Origin: Cytidiella melzeri
Lineage: Eukaryota > Basidiomycota > Agaricomycetes > Polyporales > Irpicaceae
Reading direction: 5' to 3'
Assembly: GCA_022592445.1 (NCBI GenBank)
Contig: JABYQR010000106.1
Coordinates: 57,672 to 121,671, forward strand
DNA length: 64,000 bases
The notes under the pieces are model-generated. The model did not search any database, was not told the origin of the DNA, and saw nothing but the letters and a program-made list of their open reading frames with translations. This document shows positions 35,019-46,500 of this stretch, piece by piece. Position numbers and translations under genes: made by a program. Every line of letters starts with the position of its first letter. Position 1 is the first letter of the stretch.

Positions 35019-36840
35019 TGATACGCCCGGAAATCGGCTAGGCGCGGAGACCCGGCAGCAGCCCGCCATTTGCGCGGCCCGCATCATCCTGAGCGGCAAG
35101 TCCCTCCACTTTCCCAGCGTCACGGGCACGAGGAGTTCGCCAAGGATCCGAGGACTTGACAAGGAGCAGCAACGCGCCGGAAACATCCGAGGCCGAGGAA
35201 TCGCACCGAACTCTGACTCACGGACACGCCCCTTTTGCATTGGAGCATGGGCCGGTCAGCCACCAAGTGTTTCGGACGTGGGTCGGACCAACGGTAGAAG
35301 AAACTTGACGCGCGAACCCCGTTTCAGGAAGACTCCTATCACGCCACGCTGTGTAACTCCTGGACGGCGCCTCATCACCTGCTCGCAACGGTTGGCGCCT
35401 TTTCAGCGCAAGGGCGCGCGCCGCTACTCCGCGTCGACCAACGCTGTGTCCCGCCGGGCGTCGACTCGCTGGACATTTTGCCTCCGCAGACGGAAGTATT
35501 CTGCCACCCTGTTTCCTCGCTCTCGTGTTTGGGTTTAGGACATAGAAGGAAAGGTTTAGGAGAGGGTCTTTAGGGGATATAAAAAGCTGTTGCTTGTACT
35601 GCGTAGAAATCAATAAATCCCCACCCCAGTTTCCAGAGTTCACTTTACGCTTTGCGTTTGCATTGAGGGAGTCTCTTCGCGCCCATAGCTGTAGCTTCTT
35701 CTGCGTTGTCTCACTGCGACTTCTTCCACGTCTATGTCCGCTGCGTCTACCAACGACAACCCGCCTCAAGTCTGCCGTTACTGTCCCACTGTTCCCCACC
35801 TACCCGACGGTCGCTGCCCTTACCGCCCGCGCCCGCGCAAGGTTCTACGCCGTTACCCCATCATCCCCGCGCCCACGCCGCCGCCAGAACCCTCAGCAGC
35901 GCCTACGGTCTCCCCTGCGAGATCTACTCCTAAATCACCCTTGCCAGCGTCGTCCGCCGCCTCCGTCGCGGACTCGCTTGATAACTGCTCTTACTGCAAC
36001 ACTCAGAGCGATCACCCAATTCCCCTACGTTCAGGACCTTTCGTCCCGCTTGACTGCAATCGCCCGCGCGCGCCGCACCCAGATTGTTGGTTGTCTCCAG
36101 ACTTTGAAGGCGAGGATCACGAGTGCGAACTAGTGCAGTTCAATCTTACCAGCTCTACCAACGTCGTCGTTGGCCACGCATTCGCCTGCAATACGCATCG
36201 CCGCTCGGGGAGTGTTGTTCTACATTACCGCCCCCGCGCGCAGTCTGTCGAGTCAAATTGACTGCGATCTCACATAGCCTTACGCTGTGACTCGCGCTCC
36301 ATTAGTTTATCTTTCTCTTCCGGTTCCTTTCGGTTTTGTTATACTGCATTTGCTTTTCACTGCGTTATTTTACTGCGTTACTGCATTGCGTTTCACCTTT
36401 ACTGCGTCGAGCTTACTGCGTTCACTTTCACTGCGCCCGCGTTTTACAGCGACTTTTTCATCTTCACCAGCGACCGCGTTTTGTGTTTGAGATTCATATT
36501 GCGCCTGTGTTTACCATCTGTGTCTCTCCGCGCGCCGTCTTATCACAAGTTGCGACGTCTCCCGCGCGTTCTCTTTGAGCCGCACTATAACTCTTCCGCT
36601 TTCACCGCGCCGACTCCCCCTTTTACCCGCGATACGCGTGGTAGTTGCCCGCCTAGCTCCCTGCGCATACACTTTATCATAAACCTTGTTGCTCTTTTTA
36701 GCACAGGTAAAACTAGGACTCTAAGACCACCTCGCACACTTTAACACTTCCGCGCTTCCACACCTTTACACTTCTATTGCCATTTTGTGGTTGGTTGTGT
36801 TGTCTTTAAGGTTGTTCTTAGTTTGAAGCGTGACTCAGTG
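35019..36840 (+). repeat. 1.8-kb leader segment, absent from one copy and shared with 61,376
   Basis: The sibling copy at 47,630 passes straight from CCCCTGCG (equivalent to 35,018) to CGTTGTTTAGTGCC (equivalent to 36,845), so this segment is missing there. Its first about 800 bp recur at 61,376-62,190 inside a copia element, starting at the same base (TGATACGCC). It carries its own promoter-like block (GGATATAAAAAGC at 35,576), AATAAA at 35,612 and the Cys-rich ORF. The outer words are CTGA and TCAG. Either a mobile insertion or a deletion in the other copy could explain this. Confidence 0.6.
35734..36261 (+). CDS. Cys-rich accessory ORF in gypsy leader, unknown
   Basis: 175 codons, ATG at 35734 (MSAASTNDNPPQVC). 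Two zinc-finger-like clusters: CRYC...DGRC near the N-terminus, and CSYCNTQSDH...LDC near residue 90. A Pro/Ala/Ser-rich linker (YPIIPAPTPPPEPSAAPT) lies between them. It is preceded by its own TATA-like motif about 150 bp upstream. A truncated copy starts at 62,107 near the right end of the window. I do not recognise a family. It could be a captured host fragment or a normal but undescribed ORF of this element. Confidence 0.5.
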   Translation: MSAASTNDNPPQVCRYCPTVPHLPDGRCPYRPRPRKVLRRYPIIPAPTPPPEPSAAPTVSPARSTPKSPLPASSAASVADSLDNCSYCNTQSDHPIPLRSGPFVPLDCNRPRAPHPDCWLSPDFEGEDHECELVQFNLTSSTNVVVGHAFACNTHRRSGSVVLHYRPRAQSVESN

Positions 36841-36845
36841 TCTCA
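36262..36845 (+). repeat. TACTGCGTT-rich spacer
   Basis: Pyrimidine-rich leader with repeated TTTACTGCGTTACTGC words (36,355-36,440). No stable long frame with a motif was seen. Confidence 0.5.
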
Positions 36846-37586
36846 GTGCGTTGTTTAGTGCCTAAAGACACGCACCCCCGTTTTTCTAAGAACCTCTCTA
36901 ACACTGAGCCTCAGCTCAAGAGGTCTCTTCCAACATCTTTCCTTGACACTCTCGCTGAAAAGCAAAAGAGCGGTCAACCTCATCGCTGGTCTGACAAAGA
37001 CCTGGTCACCGTCGCGAAGTACATGTCCAAGAAGCCGCCTGTCAAAGGCATCACCCTCACCGTCCCCTCTTACAAGGAAAACCAACAACTTCGCGCTTCT
37101 GCCAGAGCATACGGAGAACGCGCCGCTGAAGAACATGCTCGCACTCTAGCTGAGCAGCGAACCCACAAGCCAACTCTCTCTGAGCGGCTCGCTAAGCTTC
37201 CCCCGCCCACTCCTGCTCCTGCTGCACCCAAACCGGTGTTGATAGACTTCAAAAAGTTATCACCGGTTGATCTCGTCGGCATCTTCAGGCCGAAACTCAC
37301 CGCAGTTTGCACCCGCCTACAAGCTCTCACAGAGCTCCAAGAACTTGTCAACTGCGCAGACCCTGACCACCGTCGTGCGCTACTCCATCTCATCAACAAA
37401 GTTAATTGCTTCCTCAACCAACTTGACGAGCTTGCACCGGTCACAGCAGACCGCGAGTGGCAACTCATAGACTGGGGTTGCAAAGCAATTGGGAAGGTTT
37501 CGTTTAAGCAGCTTCGTAAGAACTATAGCAAAGTTCTTGCGCAACTAAACGTAGTTAACAACGATAGCTACTTCGAGTGGATTTAG
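36846..37586 (+). CDS. Extra ORF upstream of gag, helical, unknown
   Basis: 246-codon open frame; the first ATG is at 37,023 (MSKKPPVKGITLTV). It is rich in charged helices with a Pro-rich linker (LPPPTPAPAAPKPV) and a C-terminal half reading LQALTELQELVNCADPDH and VNCFLNQLDELAP. The 5' part is repeated, with stops, in the copy at 48,522-48,676, so the ORF belongs to the element family. It could be a second structural protein or be joined to other ORFs by splicing. No homology was recognised. Confidence 0.5.
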   Translation: MRCLVPKDTHPRFSKNLSNTEPQLKRSLPTSFLDTLAEKQKSGQPHRWSDKDLVTVAKYMSKKPPVKGITLTVPSYKENQQLRASARAYGERAAEEHARTLAEQRTHKPTLSERLAKLPPPTPAPAAPKPVLIDFKKLSPVDLVGIFRPKLTAVCTRLQALTELQELVNCADPDHRRALLHLINKVNCFLNQLDELAPVTADREWQLIDWGCKAIGKVSFKQLRKNYSKVLAQLNVVNNDSYFEWI

Positions 37587-37605
37587 ATAGTCCACAGTTT
37601 TTTGC

Positions 37606-37762
37606 CCACCACGTCTTGCGATAATTGTATACACTTCTTCAATTCGAGCACGGTCACAGACGACCATTTCTACGGAGGAATATTCTACGAGTGTGACGAC
37701 CAACCGTGTCCAAATCAATACACTCAGGCAGACTCAACTGAAGCCGTCAACAGTGAGTATTA
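37606..37762 (+). CDS. Small Cys-rich open frame before gag
   Basis: Reads TTSCDNCIHFF...GIFYECDDQPCPNQY and ends at TAA 37,760-37,762. It has no good ATG. The C-x2-C layout resembles the second cluster of the ORF at 35,734. It may be an exon of a longer spliced product. Confidence 0.3.
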
Positions 37763-37820
37763 ATCTGAACATCACCAGACGCCTACCAAAGAAAATTTAT
37801 ATCTTATCACGCAAAAAGAC

Positions 37821-39071
37821 ATGGATCAGAACCAGCAGAACGTTGCTCCCGACGCCGCCCCAGCTGCCGCTGCCAACCTGAGTGCTCAGGACATCCTCAA
37901 CATGTTCGGGGTCCTGACACAAAGAATGGTGGATCTCACCAATCAGGTAGCTGCCTTGGCAGCTGTTCAGGCACCAGCCGTCGCCGCAGCCACACACACG
38001 TCCCGAGAATGGAGTATTGTCAAGAAGCCGGTCTCATTTAAAGGAAAGACGTCGTCAGAAGCAAGGCTTTTCAGGCATGCTTTCATCGTCTGGGCCCAAA
38101 ACCAGGGCAAGGCGTTCTTCCAGCAAGACGCTCAAGGCCAGGTCCGGGTGGACAACAATGGCGCGAGGATATTCGATCCTCACAAACTCATCACCAGCGC
38201 CCTATCATTCATGCAAGACGACGCTGCCGACTGGGCTTGCCCTCACATCGAGGAGCTGGCCAGCTCCAAACCCGCATTCAGTAACAACTGGGACACTTTC
38301 ATCGAGGCCTTTAAGGCAAAATTTGAGCCCATTGACGCAGTCATGGAAGCCAAGACTAAGGTTACCGGCATGAAGCAGGGTAACAAAACGTTCGCCGCCC
38401 ACATCTCGGAGTTTGAGACCTGGGCCCCTCGCACTGGCTGGAGCCAGCAGGACCTTTTCAACCGTCTCAAGTCAAGCTTGAGTACGGAATACCTTCAGCG
38501 TGTCTCTTACTTCCAGACCCGCGCCACAACTTACGATGCACTGAAGGATCAGTGCAAGGCAGTAGACGCTCAGCTGGCGGATCTACGCAACAGCACTGGG
38601 AAGGTCATGGTAGACAGTTCCTCGGGACATGGCAAGTCCCACCAGCAAGCGTTCCGTGATCCCAATGCAATGGAGATTGACACATCCCATTTCTCCGCCT
38701 CGTTTGACTCGCTCTTTGCGGGTCTGAGCAAACAGGAGATCTTCCAAAAATGGAAGAAGGAGATGAGCAAGCGCTGCTCGGTTTGTGGATCTGAGAGTCA
38801 CAAGAAGAGGGACTCGAAGCACCCAGACAACCCGGTCTGCAACCACTGCGGTGGCACCGGTCACTGGGGGGCAGTTTGCCTGAAACGGCTCCAAGGCATC
38901 CCTAAGGGACAAAAGGTTGCTGCTACCTCGTCGACATTGTCGACTACTACTGCAGCCAAGCAAGACGCGTCCAACGACAAGGATGCTAAGATTGCTGCGC
39001 TCAAGGACATGCTGGACATCCAGAAGAAGCAAATGGATGAAATGGCCGCCAAAATGAACGCGTTTTTTTGA
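37821..39071 (+). CDS. gag: gypsy Gag with zinc knuckle
   Basis: 416 codons, ATG at 37821 (MDQNQQNVAPDAAP). The core shows the retrotransposon gag fold words RLFRHAFIVWAQNQG, WDTFIEAFKAKFEPID and YLQRVSYFQTRATTYD. Two Cys/His motifs lie near the end: CSVCGSESHKK, and the canonical knuckle CNHCGGTGHWGAVC (C-x2-C-x4-H-x4-C). It is followed by a coiled coil (DAKIAALKDMLDIQKKQMDE). It packages the element RNA into particles. The frame is intact. Confidence 0.93.
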   Translation: MDQNQQNVAPDAAPAAAANLSAQDILNMFGVLTQRMVDLTNQVAALAAVQAPAVAAATHTSREWSIVKKPVSFKGKTSSEARLFRHAFIVWAQNQGKAFFQQDAQGQVRVDNNGARIFDPHKLITSALSFMQDDAADWACPHIEELASSKPAFSNNWDTFIEAFKAKFEPIDAVMEAKTKVTGMKQGNKTFAAHISEFETWAPRTGWSQQDLFNRLKSSLSTEYLQRVSYFQTRATTYDALKDQCKAVDAQLADLRNSTGKVMVDSSSGHGKSHQQAFRDPNAMEIDTSHFSASFDSLFAGLSKQEIFQKWKKEMSKRCSVCGSESHKKRDSKHPDNPVCNHCGGTGHWGAVCLKRLQGIPKGQKVAATSSTLSTTTAAKQDASNDKDAKIAALKDMLDIQKKQMDEMAAKMNAFF

Positions 39072-39120
39072 AACGGACTTGTGACACAGCCGCAGCTGCG
39101 AGTCCCCCGATACCCTGTCC

Positions 39121-42100
39121 TTGTCTCCTTCATTGTCTACCTCGTCTTCTGCCTCGTGTACTATAGCAACTCCGTGCCCGTCATCTGTTATCTCTTCATG
39201 TACTATCTCGTTGCTAGATCAGTTATCTTCTCATTTCCGTCTACATGTATTAGTCAAAGGTCTCAATAGAAGCATCCGTGTTCCTGCCATGATCGATTTA
39301 GGAGCCACAGCTTTGTTCATCAGTCACCAGTTCGTCAAAAAGCATAAGATTATCCAACATCCTTTTGAAAGGATCATCTTGTTACACAACATTGACGGAA
39401 CTAAGAATAAAGCTGGCGGATTAACACACTTCGTTTGCCTTACACTTACAGTTGGAGACCACACAGAAAAGGCAGAGTTTCTCGTCACGGACTTAGGTCC
39501 AGAAGACGTTATTCTTGGGCTACCATGGCTCAAACGCGTAAACCCTACCGTCAACTGGGAAAAAGAAGAAATGACAATTCCGAGCGGCTCGGAAGAATCT
39601 CCTGACGAACCTTTCCAGAAGGTTGACGGTAACCGCAAAGAACGTAGACAGTGGGTCAAAGCCGGGATTATCCAAGACACCACTGACGAAGTCTGGTGTA
39701 TGGCCGGCTTCACCTACTCTACTAAGCTTGCTGCCGAAGCTAACGAAGCTAAAGCTCAGCGCTCCTTCGAAGACATTGTTCCATCAGAGTACCACAGACA
39801 CGCTAAAGTCTTCTCTGAGGAAGAGTCTAATCGGCTACCCCAGCATCAGCCCTGGGACCATTTGATTGATCTCAAACCAGATGCTCCTGAGACCATCAAA
39901 TCAAAAGTTTACCCCATGCCCCTGAATGAACAAGCCGAGCTTGACAAGTTCATTCAGGAGAACCTGTCAAAAGGTTACATCACGCCTTCTAAGTCTCCAA
40001 TGGCTTCTCCAGTCTTCTTCATCAAAAAGAAGGACAACAAACTCCGACTTATTCAGGACTACCGGAAACTCAACGACATCACTGTAAAGAATCGCTACCC
40101 ACTACCGCTTGCTACCAACATTATCAACAAGCTCAAGGGTGCAAAGATCTTCACTAAATTTGATGTTCGTTGGGGATATCACAATGTTCGAATCAAAGAA
40201 GGAGACGAGTACAAAGCGGCATTTGTTACCAACCGAGGACTCTTCGAACCTAAAGTCATGTTCTTCGGTCTCACAAACTCACCCGCTACCTTCCAAGCTC
40301 TGATGGACAACATCTTTGCTGACCTCGTCGCCGAGGGCAAGGTGGCTGTCTATCTAGATGACATCTTAATCTGGAGTAACAACCTGGCACCGCAAGGTTG
40401 TTCATGAAGTCCTCGAGCGACTTCAACAACATGATTTGTATCTTCGTCCGGAAAAGTGCGAATTTGAGAAATCTGAGATCGAGTACCTCGGGTTGATCAT
40501 TCGCGCTGGCGAAGCAGCTATGGACCCTGTCAAAGTCCAAGCAGTTTCTACGTGGCCCACACCCAAGAACCTCAAAGAAGTCAGAGGATTCATTGGGTTT
40601 GCCAACTTCTACCGCCGCTTCATTCAAGACTTCTCAAAGCACGCACGGCCTCTACACGACCTGACTAAGAAGGACATACCGTTTGTCTGGGGTCCAGCAC
40701 AGCAGACTGCCTTCACGCTGCTAAAGAAGGCCTTTACCACTAAGCCTATTTTGGCAGTCTGGGACCCTGAACTCCCTACACGTCTAGAAGTCGATGCCTC
40801 GGGCTATGCGACCGGTGGAATCATCTCCCAGAAATTGAAGGAAGATGGATTCTATCACCCTATCGCCTACCGGTCTGCATCTATGACTGAAGCAGAATGT
40901 AACTACGAAATCTTTGATCGGGAAATGTTAGCCATCACCGAAGCTCTCAAAGATTGGTGCCACTACCTTGAGGGGCTCAAGGAACCGTTTGAGATCTGGA
41001 CAGATCACGCGAACCTGCAGTACTGGAAAACTACGCAACACCTCACTCGACGTCAACCCCGTTGGTCACTACTTTTGGCCGACTTCGACTTCGTGTTGGT
41101 TCACAAGCCTGGCAGTACCATGATACACGCTGATCCTCTCTCTCGTCTTCACTCACACGCTGTCACGGACGAAGAAGACAACAAGGATCAGGTGGTACTG
41201 AAACCGGAACACTTCCGGATCCTCACTACCAGTGCACTTGCTACTACCTCTCCGCTCGAATCAAAGATCCGAGAATGCACGGAGCAAGAAGCAGAAGTCG
41301 CACAAGCTCTAGCTACCCTTCGAAAGAAGGGTCCTCGCAAACTTGTCGGCGGTTTACTCGAATGGGAAGAAAGTGACGGACTCATCTACTACAAGGGAAA
41401 ACTCTACATCCCTAACAACAAAGAACTCCGTCACGAAATTGTCAAATCTTGCCATGACACACCCGCAGCTGGTCATCCGGGCAAACACGGCACCATAGAG
41501 CTAGTCTCACGGCCAAAGATGAATGCCTTCGTTGAGACTTACGTACTAGGTTGTGATCGCTGTCAACGCTACAAGTCAGCTCCACACCCTAAAGCAGTAC
41601 TACAGCCTCAGGAAACTCCGGCCGGACCTTGGGAACACGTCGGAGTAGATCTCATCACTCAGCTGCCACCTTCTAAGGGATCCGATTCGATCGCGGTCTA
41701 CGTTGACCATTACTCCGATCAAACGCACATCATCCCTACTACCACTAAGGTTAACGCTGAGGGAATTGCCTATCTACACTACAAAGAAGTATTCCGACTT
41801 CACGGCATTCCCAAGAAGGTGTTCTCTGACCGAGGACCCCAGTTTGCAGTGCACTTTATGCGTGCGCTCTATCACCGCCTGGGCATAGAGACTGGTTTTA
41901 CGACCACCTATCATCCACAAGGAAATGGCAAAGTTGAACGCAAAAACCAGGATATTGAACAGTACCTACGTCTATTTGTCAACAACGACAAGATGACTGG
42001 GTCGATCATCTACCGGCGGCTGAGTTTGCACTCAACTCGCAAGTACATGCGGGTAACTCCCAAACACCGTTTGAAGTCATCTACGGATATTGCCCTGACT

Positions 42101-42849
42101 TCACTATACCAGTTGGCAAGCGAAGCAATATCCCTTCACTCGATGAGCGCCTTGACAATATGGCTTGAGTACGAAAGGAGACCAAAGCAGCTCTTCATCT
42201 AAGCAAAGAAAAGATGAAGCAACTCTACGAGTCTGAGAAGCGTTCTCCACGCGTCTTCCAAGTAGGGGACATGGTTTGGCTAAACGCTAAGAACGTCCAG
42301 ATCTACCAGGCTACCCCTAAACTCGGTCCTCGACAACTCGGCTCGTACAAGGTCATCGAACGTATTGGTGATCTCGATTACAAACTCGATCTACCCAGCT
42401 ATCTCCGAATCCACCCTGTCTTCCATATCAACCGTCTAAGTCCCTGGCACGACAACGGCAAAGACGTACCTCCACCTCCTAATCCTATTGTCATAGACGG
42501 AGAAGAGCAGTACGTCGTCGAGAAAGTGCTAGACAGCAGGCTACACGGACGATGGAAGAAACTGCAATTCCTAGTCAAATGGGAAGGGTATTCAGACGGA
42601 CACAATAGCTGGGAACCAGTAGAAAACCTTGAGAATAGTCAAAAAGCGATAGACAACTTCTATAAAGCAAACCCCGGAGCGCCCCGGGTCATCAAAGCTT
42701 CACTCTTCGCGGATCTCCGCTCGCACTTTCGGGAATTCAATACCCAGACCGACCCTGCTTTCCTTCGCACAATCTATCCATCTACATACAATCTTAGCTG
42801 GGATGAAGGCAAACACATCGGTCTGGATATCTCAAGAACATCACACTGA
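39121..42849 (+). pseudogene. pol: gypsy Pol: protease-RT-RNase H-integrase-chromodomain, broken
   Basis: The protease has MIDLGATALFI, where DSG is normal, so the catalytic triplet reads DLG. Reverse transcriptase shows PVFFIKKKDNKLRLIQDYR, KFDVRWGYHNVRI and YLDD. RNase H shows LEVDASGYATGG, FDREMLAI and IWTDHANL. Integrase has the HHCC zinc region (AGHPGKHGT...CDRCQRYK) and the D, D, E set in GVDLI, SDRGPQFA and YHPQGNGKVERKNQ. A chromodomain follows (FLVKWEGYSDGHNSWEPVENL). Frame changes lie near 40,388 and 41,992, and TGA is at 42,166-42,168. The end is at 42,849. The chromodomain makes it a chromovirus, a clade that can target modified chromatin. Confidence 0.93.
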
Positions 42850-43000
42850 CAGGTAATGTCGAGTCAACGACACCAGAAGGGGAGAAGCTTCCTAGCATCC
42901 TTCTGACTAGACAATCGGGGCAATTCTGCTGAATCCCTGTAGACGGATAGAAGACCTCTATCACCACAGCACAGTGATGCTTCGCGAGGACGCTCAATTT

Positions 43001-43014
43001 TAGGAGGGGGGTAA
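43001..43014 (+). promoter_or_regulatory. Polypurine tract, gypsy
   Basis: AGGAGGGGGGTAA immediately before the TG of the 3' LTR; the plus-strand primer site. Confidence 0.9.
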
Positions 43015-43528
43015 TGTCATGGATGGCCTGACTAGCCCTTAATTTTCGCAATTTACCTCTTGTTTTTATCTGTAAAACTCCGGGCTGCAGCTCAGTTGCA
43101 ACCTTCTCTGCATAAAATCCCTTTTCACGTCTATTAAAGCGCCCATATCACGTGGCTTAGATGCTCCACACGGTCACATTACTTGCTACTATGTCACACT
43201 GGCATGTGACTTAGCTTAAGTAAGACCACATGGCTACAAGCACATGGCTCAGCCCATAGCTAGGGTTTGACGTCATAGATACTGTCCACATGGGCTCCTT
43301 ATTGTTCTTTCCCTATGTTCTCTTTATGGAAGGATGTTCTCACAGGTGTGGGAATGGAATACAATAGTTGGTCTCCTTATAGATAGATTCTCTCACGAGT
43401 AGAGTTTTTGGCAAGGTCTAGACAATAGCTATTGTTCTCCTTTAGGCAGTTCTTTTGTTCTTCGTTCACATGGCTTCTTGCAAAGCCTGCCCTTAACATG
43501 GTCTGTGCGCAGGTCCCTGAAGTCTATA

Positions 43529-46500
43529 CTGTCCCTCCATGTATGGTGGCAACGGCCAGCCAAGCGTGACACAATTTTTTGGCGCAGAGTTAGCAACTAG
43601 TGTGGGGTTATGCGTGACGGTTGCCAGAATTAGCAACAGGCCGTCATTGACGGTGACGTCGGCCTCTACCAACTCGGGACCGACAGGGTGCAATCCCTGG
43701 CCGGACAATTAATTTTATTACCGTAGTCCGTGTTCAATGAAGAAAAAATTCTAGGTCATCTACTCCCCCCTAACAGTCTCTACGGCATGACTCAGAAAAA
43801 ATCAACGAAGAAACAAGAGGGACCTCCACAGGCTCTCATATCTCGCATTACCTTCCTCCAAAAGCTGCTCACAAAACTCCCTGACACATTGCCTCTCAAC
43901 CCCGACACGTCTTCGTACAATTTCTCGATCGACTCTGAGAGTATTAAGGAGTTCGGGGCACTCGGCGCCTTCTCCAAAACCATGGAGACATGTTTTGAAA
44001 CGTTCAAGCGTCGTGATGGTGTCATTGAGTTCACGGAACGAGGGCGGCGGCTGGAGAAGGACTTGATTGCCGTGAAGGAGATGTCGGATAAGGACCGGGA
44101 GGTTTTCCAAGAGGCATGGCTTGAAAGGTTGATTAAAACAGCTGAGAGGCATGGCGTGAAGGTCGAATGGAAGAAGCGGAAGAATACTGATGATACGAGA
44201 GCAGCCGACGCTACGAGTGCGCCAGCTGCTGATGCTGCCGTCACGCAGCCTCTGCAGAAAAGACCTAGGACAACCGAGTCAGTGATCATCACTGTTGACT
44301 CGGACACAGATGACGCACCCAATTCGTTGTCGATCACCAGGACCCCCTCTATACAGCAAACACGCACCTCTACTCCCGCAACATCTGGTCGAGCCACACA
44401 TTCACCTTCAGGGGTTAACCAAGACCTCCAGCCATCCCAGCCTCACACACAATCCGGCTTAAAGCAAGCTTCCTTGGCCGGACTATGGAGGCCGCTGAAA
44501 GATTGGTCTGCAGAAGAGCGAGAGGCGCTACAGCAGCGTGAGCGCGACAAGGAAAGGGTGGAGCATACTCTTGCCACGGAACGGGAGGAGGACCAGCGAA
44601 AGTGGAAGAAGGAGCACCAAAAGGAGCTCGCACGAGAACGCCAGCGAAGGCACCGTGCCAAACGGGCAGAGGAGAAGGAAGGCGACATGGGGATGGATTC
44701 CAACAATGTCAACGACGTCTTGATGCAAAAAAGCGCCAATCTTGCTAGCGAGTTGCCTGGCTTGGATGCTACTGATCTCACAGAGCTATCGCGGCCTGGG
44801 AAAGAGTCGTGGCGTCAGTTGAGGAACGGGAAGCTTGGGGGTACGAAGCAGGCGCGAGCAAAACGTACCAACTGGTTTCATCCATTCCTCTGGGTGCATA
44901 TTGATTCTGCGATGCTGCGAGGTGACTGGAGCCCGGCCGCTGCAGCACGCATCCTCCAGTGCGAGCACGAAAAACTATTCAAGAGCATCACGCGCGCGAT
45001 GGTGTGGAAGTGGAAGGCCAAGGGTTTGAACAAATGGTCTGATCGGACCACCGAAAACCTCAAGCGGCGACATGCGTTGGCCGGGACTGGGCGAGCTGGC
45101 ATTCTGGCAAAGCACCCTGATGTTGTAACGGAAGTCAGCACGACATTGCGAAATCTCCGGATCTCTGGCATACCTATCAATGTTTGCATCACTCGCTCCA
45201 TTATGCTCGCAGTGATCAACAAACGCCAACCCGAAATACTCTCCCCGCGCTTCCAATGCTCCGAGAAATACGTACGCACATTTCTCCAGAGTGTCATGAA
45301 CTACACTCCACGTCAGGCTACGCGCGCTGCGGCGCACATTCTGCCAGATGCTGCCGATGTCTGCGAGCGCACATTCTTTCGCCTCGTATATGCGATGAAA
45401 TGGGAGAACATCCCGGCATGCTTGACCGTGAACGTCGACCAGATGGGCATGTACATTCTGCTGAGCAACAGCCGCACATTCCACGACAAAGGGGCCAATC
45501 AAGTCGATGCTGTTGCGAAGGATGAGAAGCGCGCGTACACGTTGTTGGTGGCAAGCACACCAGCTGGGGATATTTTGCCCTTCCAGCAGGTCTGGGGAGG
45601 GAAAGTGGCAAAATCGTTGCCGCGCCCTCAGGCATCGGGGATGGAGGAAGCGCTTGCATGTGGGTTTCATTTTGCACTAGCGGCAAGTGAGAGCAGTCCC
45701 CGGAGCCATTTCAGCACACTCAAAACGATGAAGGAATGGATTGAGAATATCCTGGCTCCTTACCGACTGGGCGTCCTCGAGAGAGATGGGCTTGATGATG
45801 ACCAGCCCATGATATTATACATTGATTGTTATCCAGTCCATGCCGGCGAGCCTTTCCGGGTTTATATCTGGGATAAGCATCCATACATTATTCTCATCTT
45901 CGTACCCCGAAACTGCACGCCTATCTTTCAGCCCGCCGATGTTGGCCTTCAACGTCCCGTCAAGCATATTCTCAAGTAAGAGTTGTTCCAATATCTCGCA
46001 AACGTACATCAGGCGCAGATGGAGACGGGATTGAAACCTGAAGACGTCCGCATTACAACGTCCCTTCCTCAGCTTCGAGGTGCTTCTGTTGCTGGACTTG
46101 TGCGTGCGTACGATTTTCTCAGTGGCCCAGATGGCCGCGATCTCATCAAAATGGTTAGTTCTTGTATTCTATTAAAACCTCTCGCAACGCTAATAAACCG
46201 CTTGTTTAAGTCCTGGAGGAAGTCCAAAGCAAAGGAGTGGTGCCTTTCTGAAAAATGTCTTACCAGTAAAGCTGCTCGAAGTGCTTTGAATGACTATCTC
46301 AAATGTGACCCCTCCTTGCGCGACGAAATTGAAGCTCGACTCGGGACTGTTCGGGGCCTGGATGACACTCAGCCAAGCGATGAAAACGAGATCGATCACT
46401 TTGTCGATGATGATAGTGATGTTCCGCTATCCGCTGTGATCAATGAGACTGTTGGTCAGAGGGTCAGCGAGCACACAGAGCGGGCTAAGTTCACAGTAAA

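Noticed and set aside
34996..35799. Long frames on both strands in the leader segment (180 and 193 codons), with counterparts at 61.4-62.1 kb
   Set aside because: The region is GC-rich, which favours open frames. Both strands are open together and neither has a motif; the promoter-like block lies within. I treat it as noncoding.
43792..44397. 201-codon minus-strand frame
   Set aside because: Shadow of the transposase coding sequence on the other strand.
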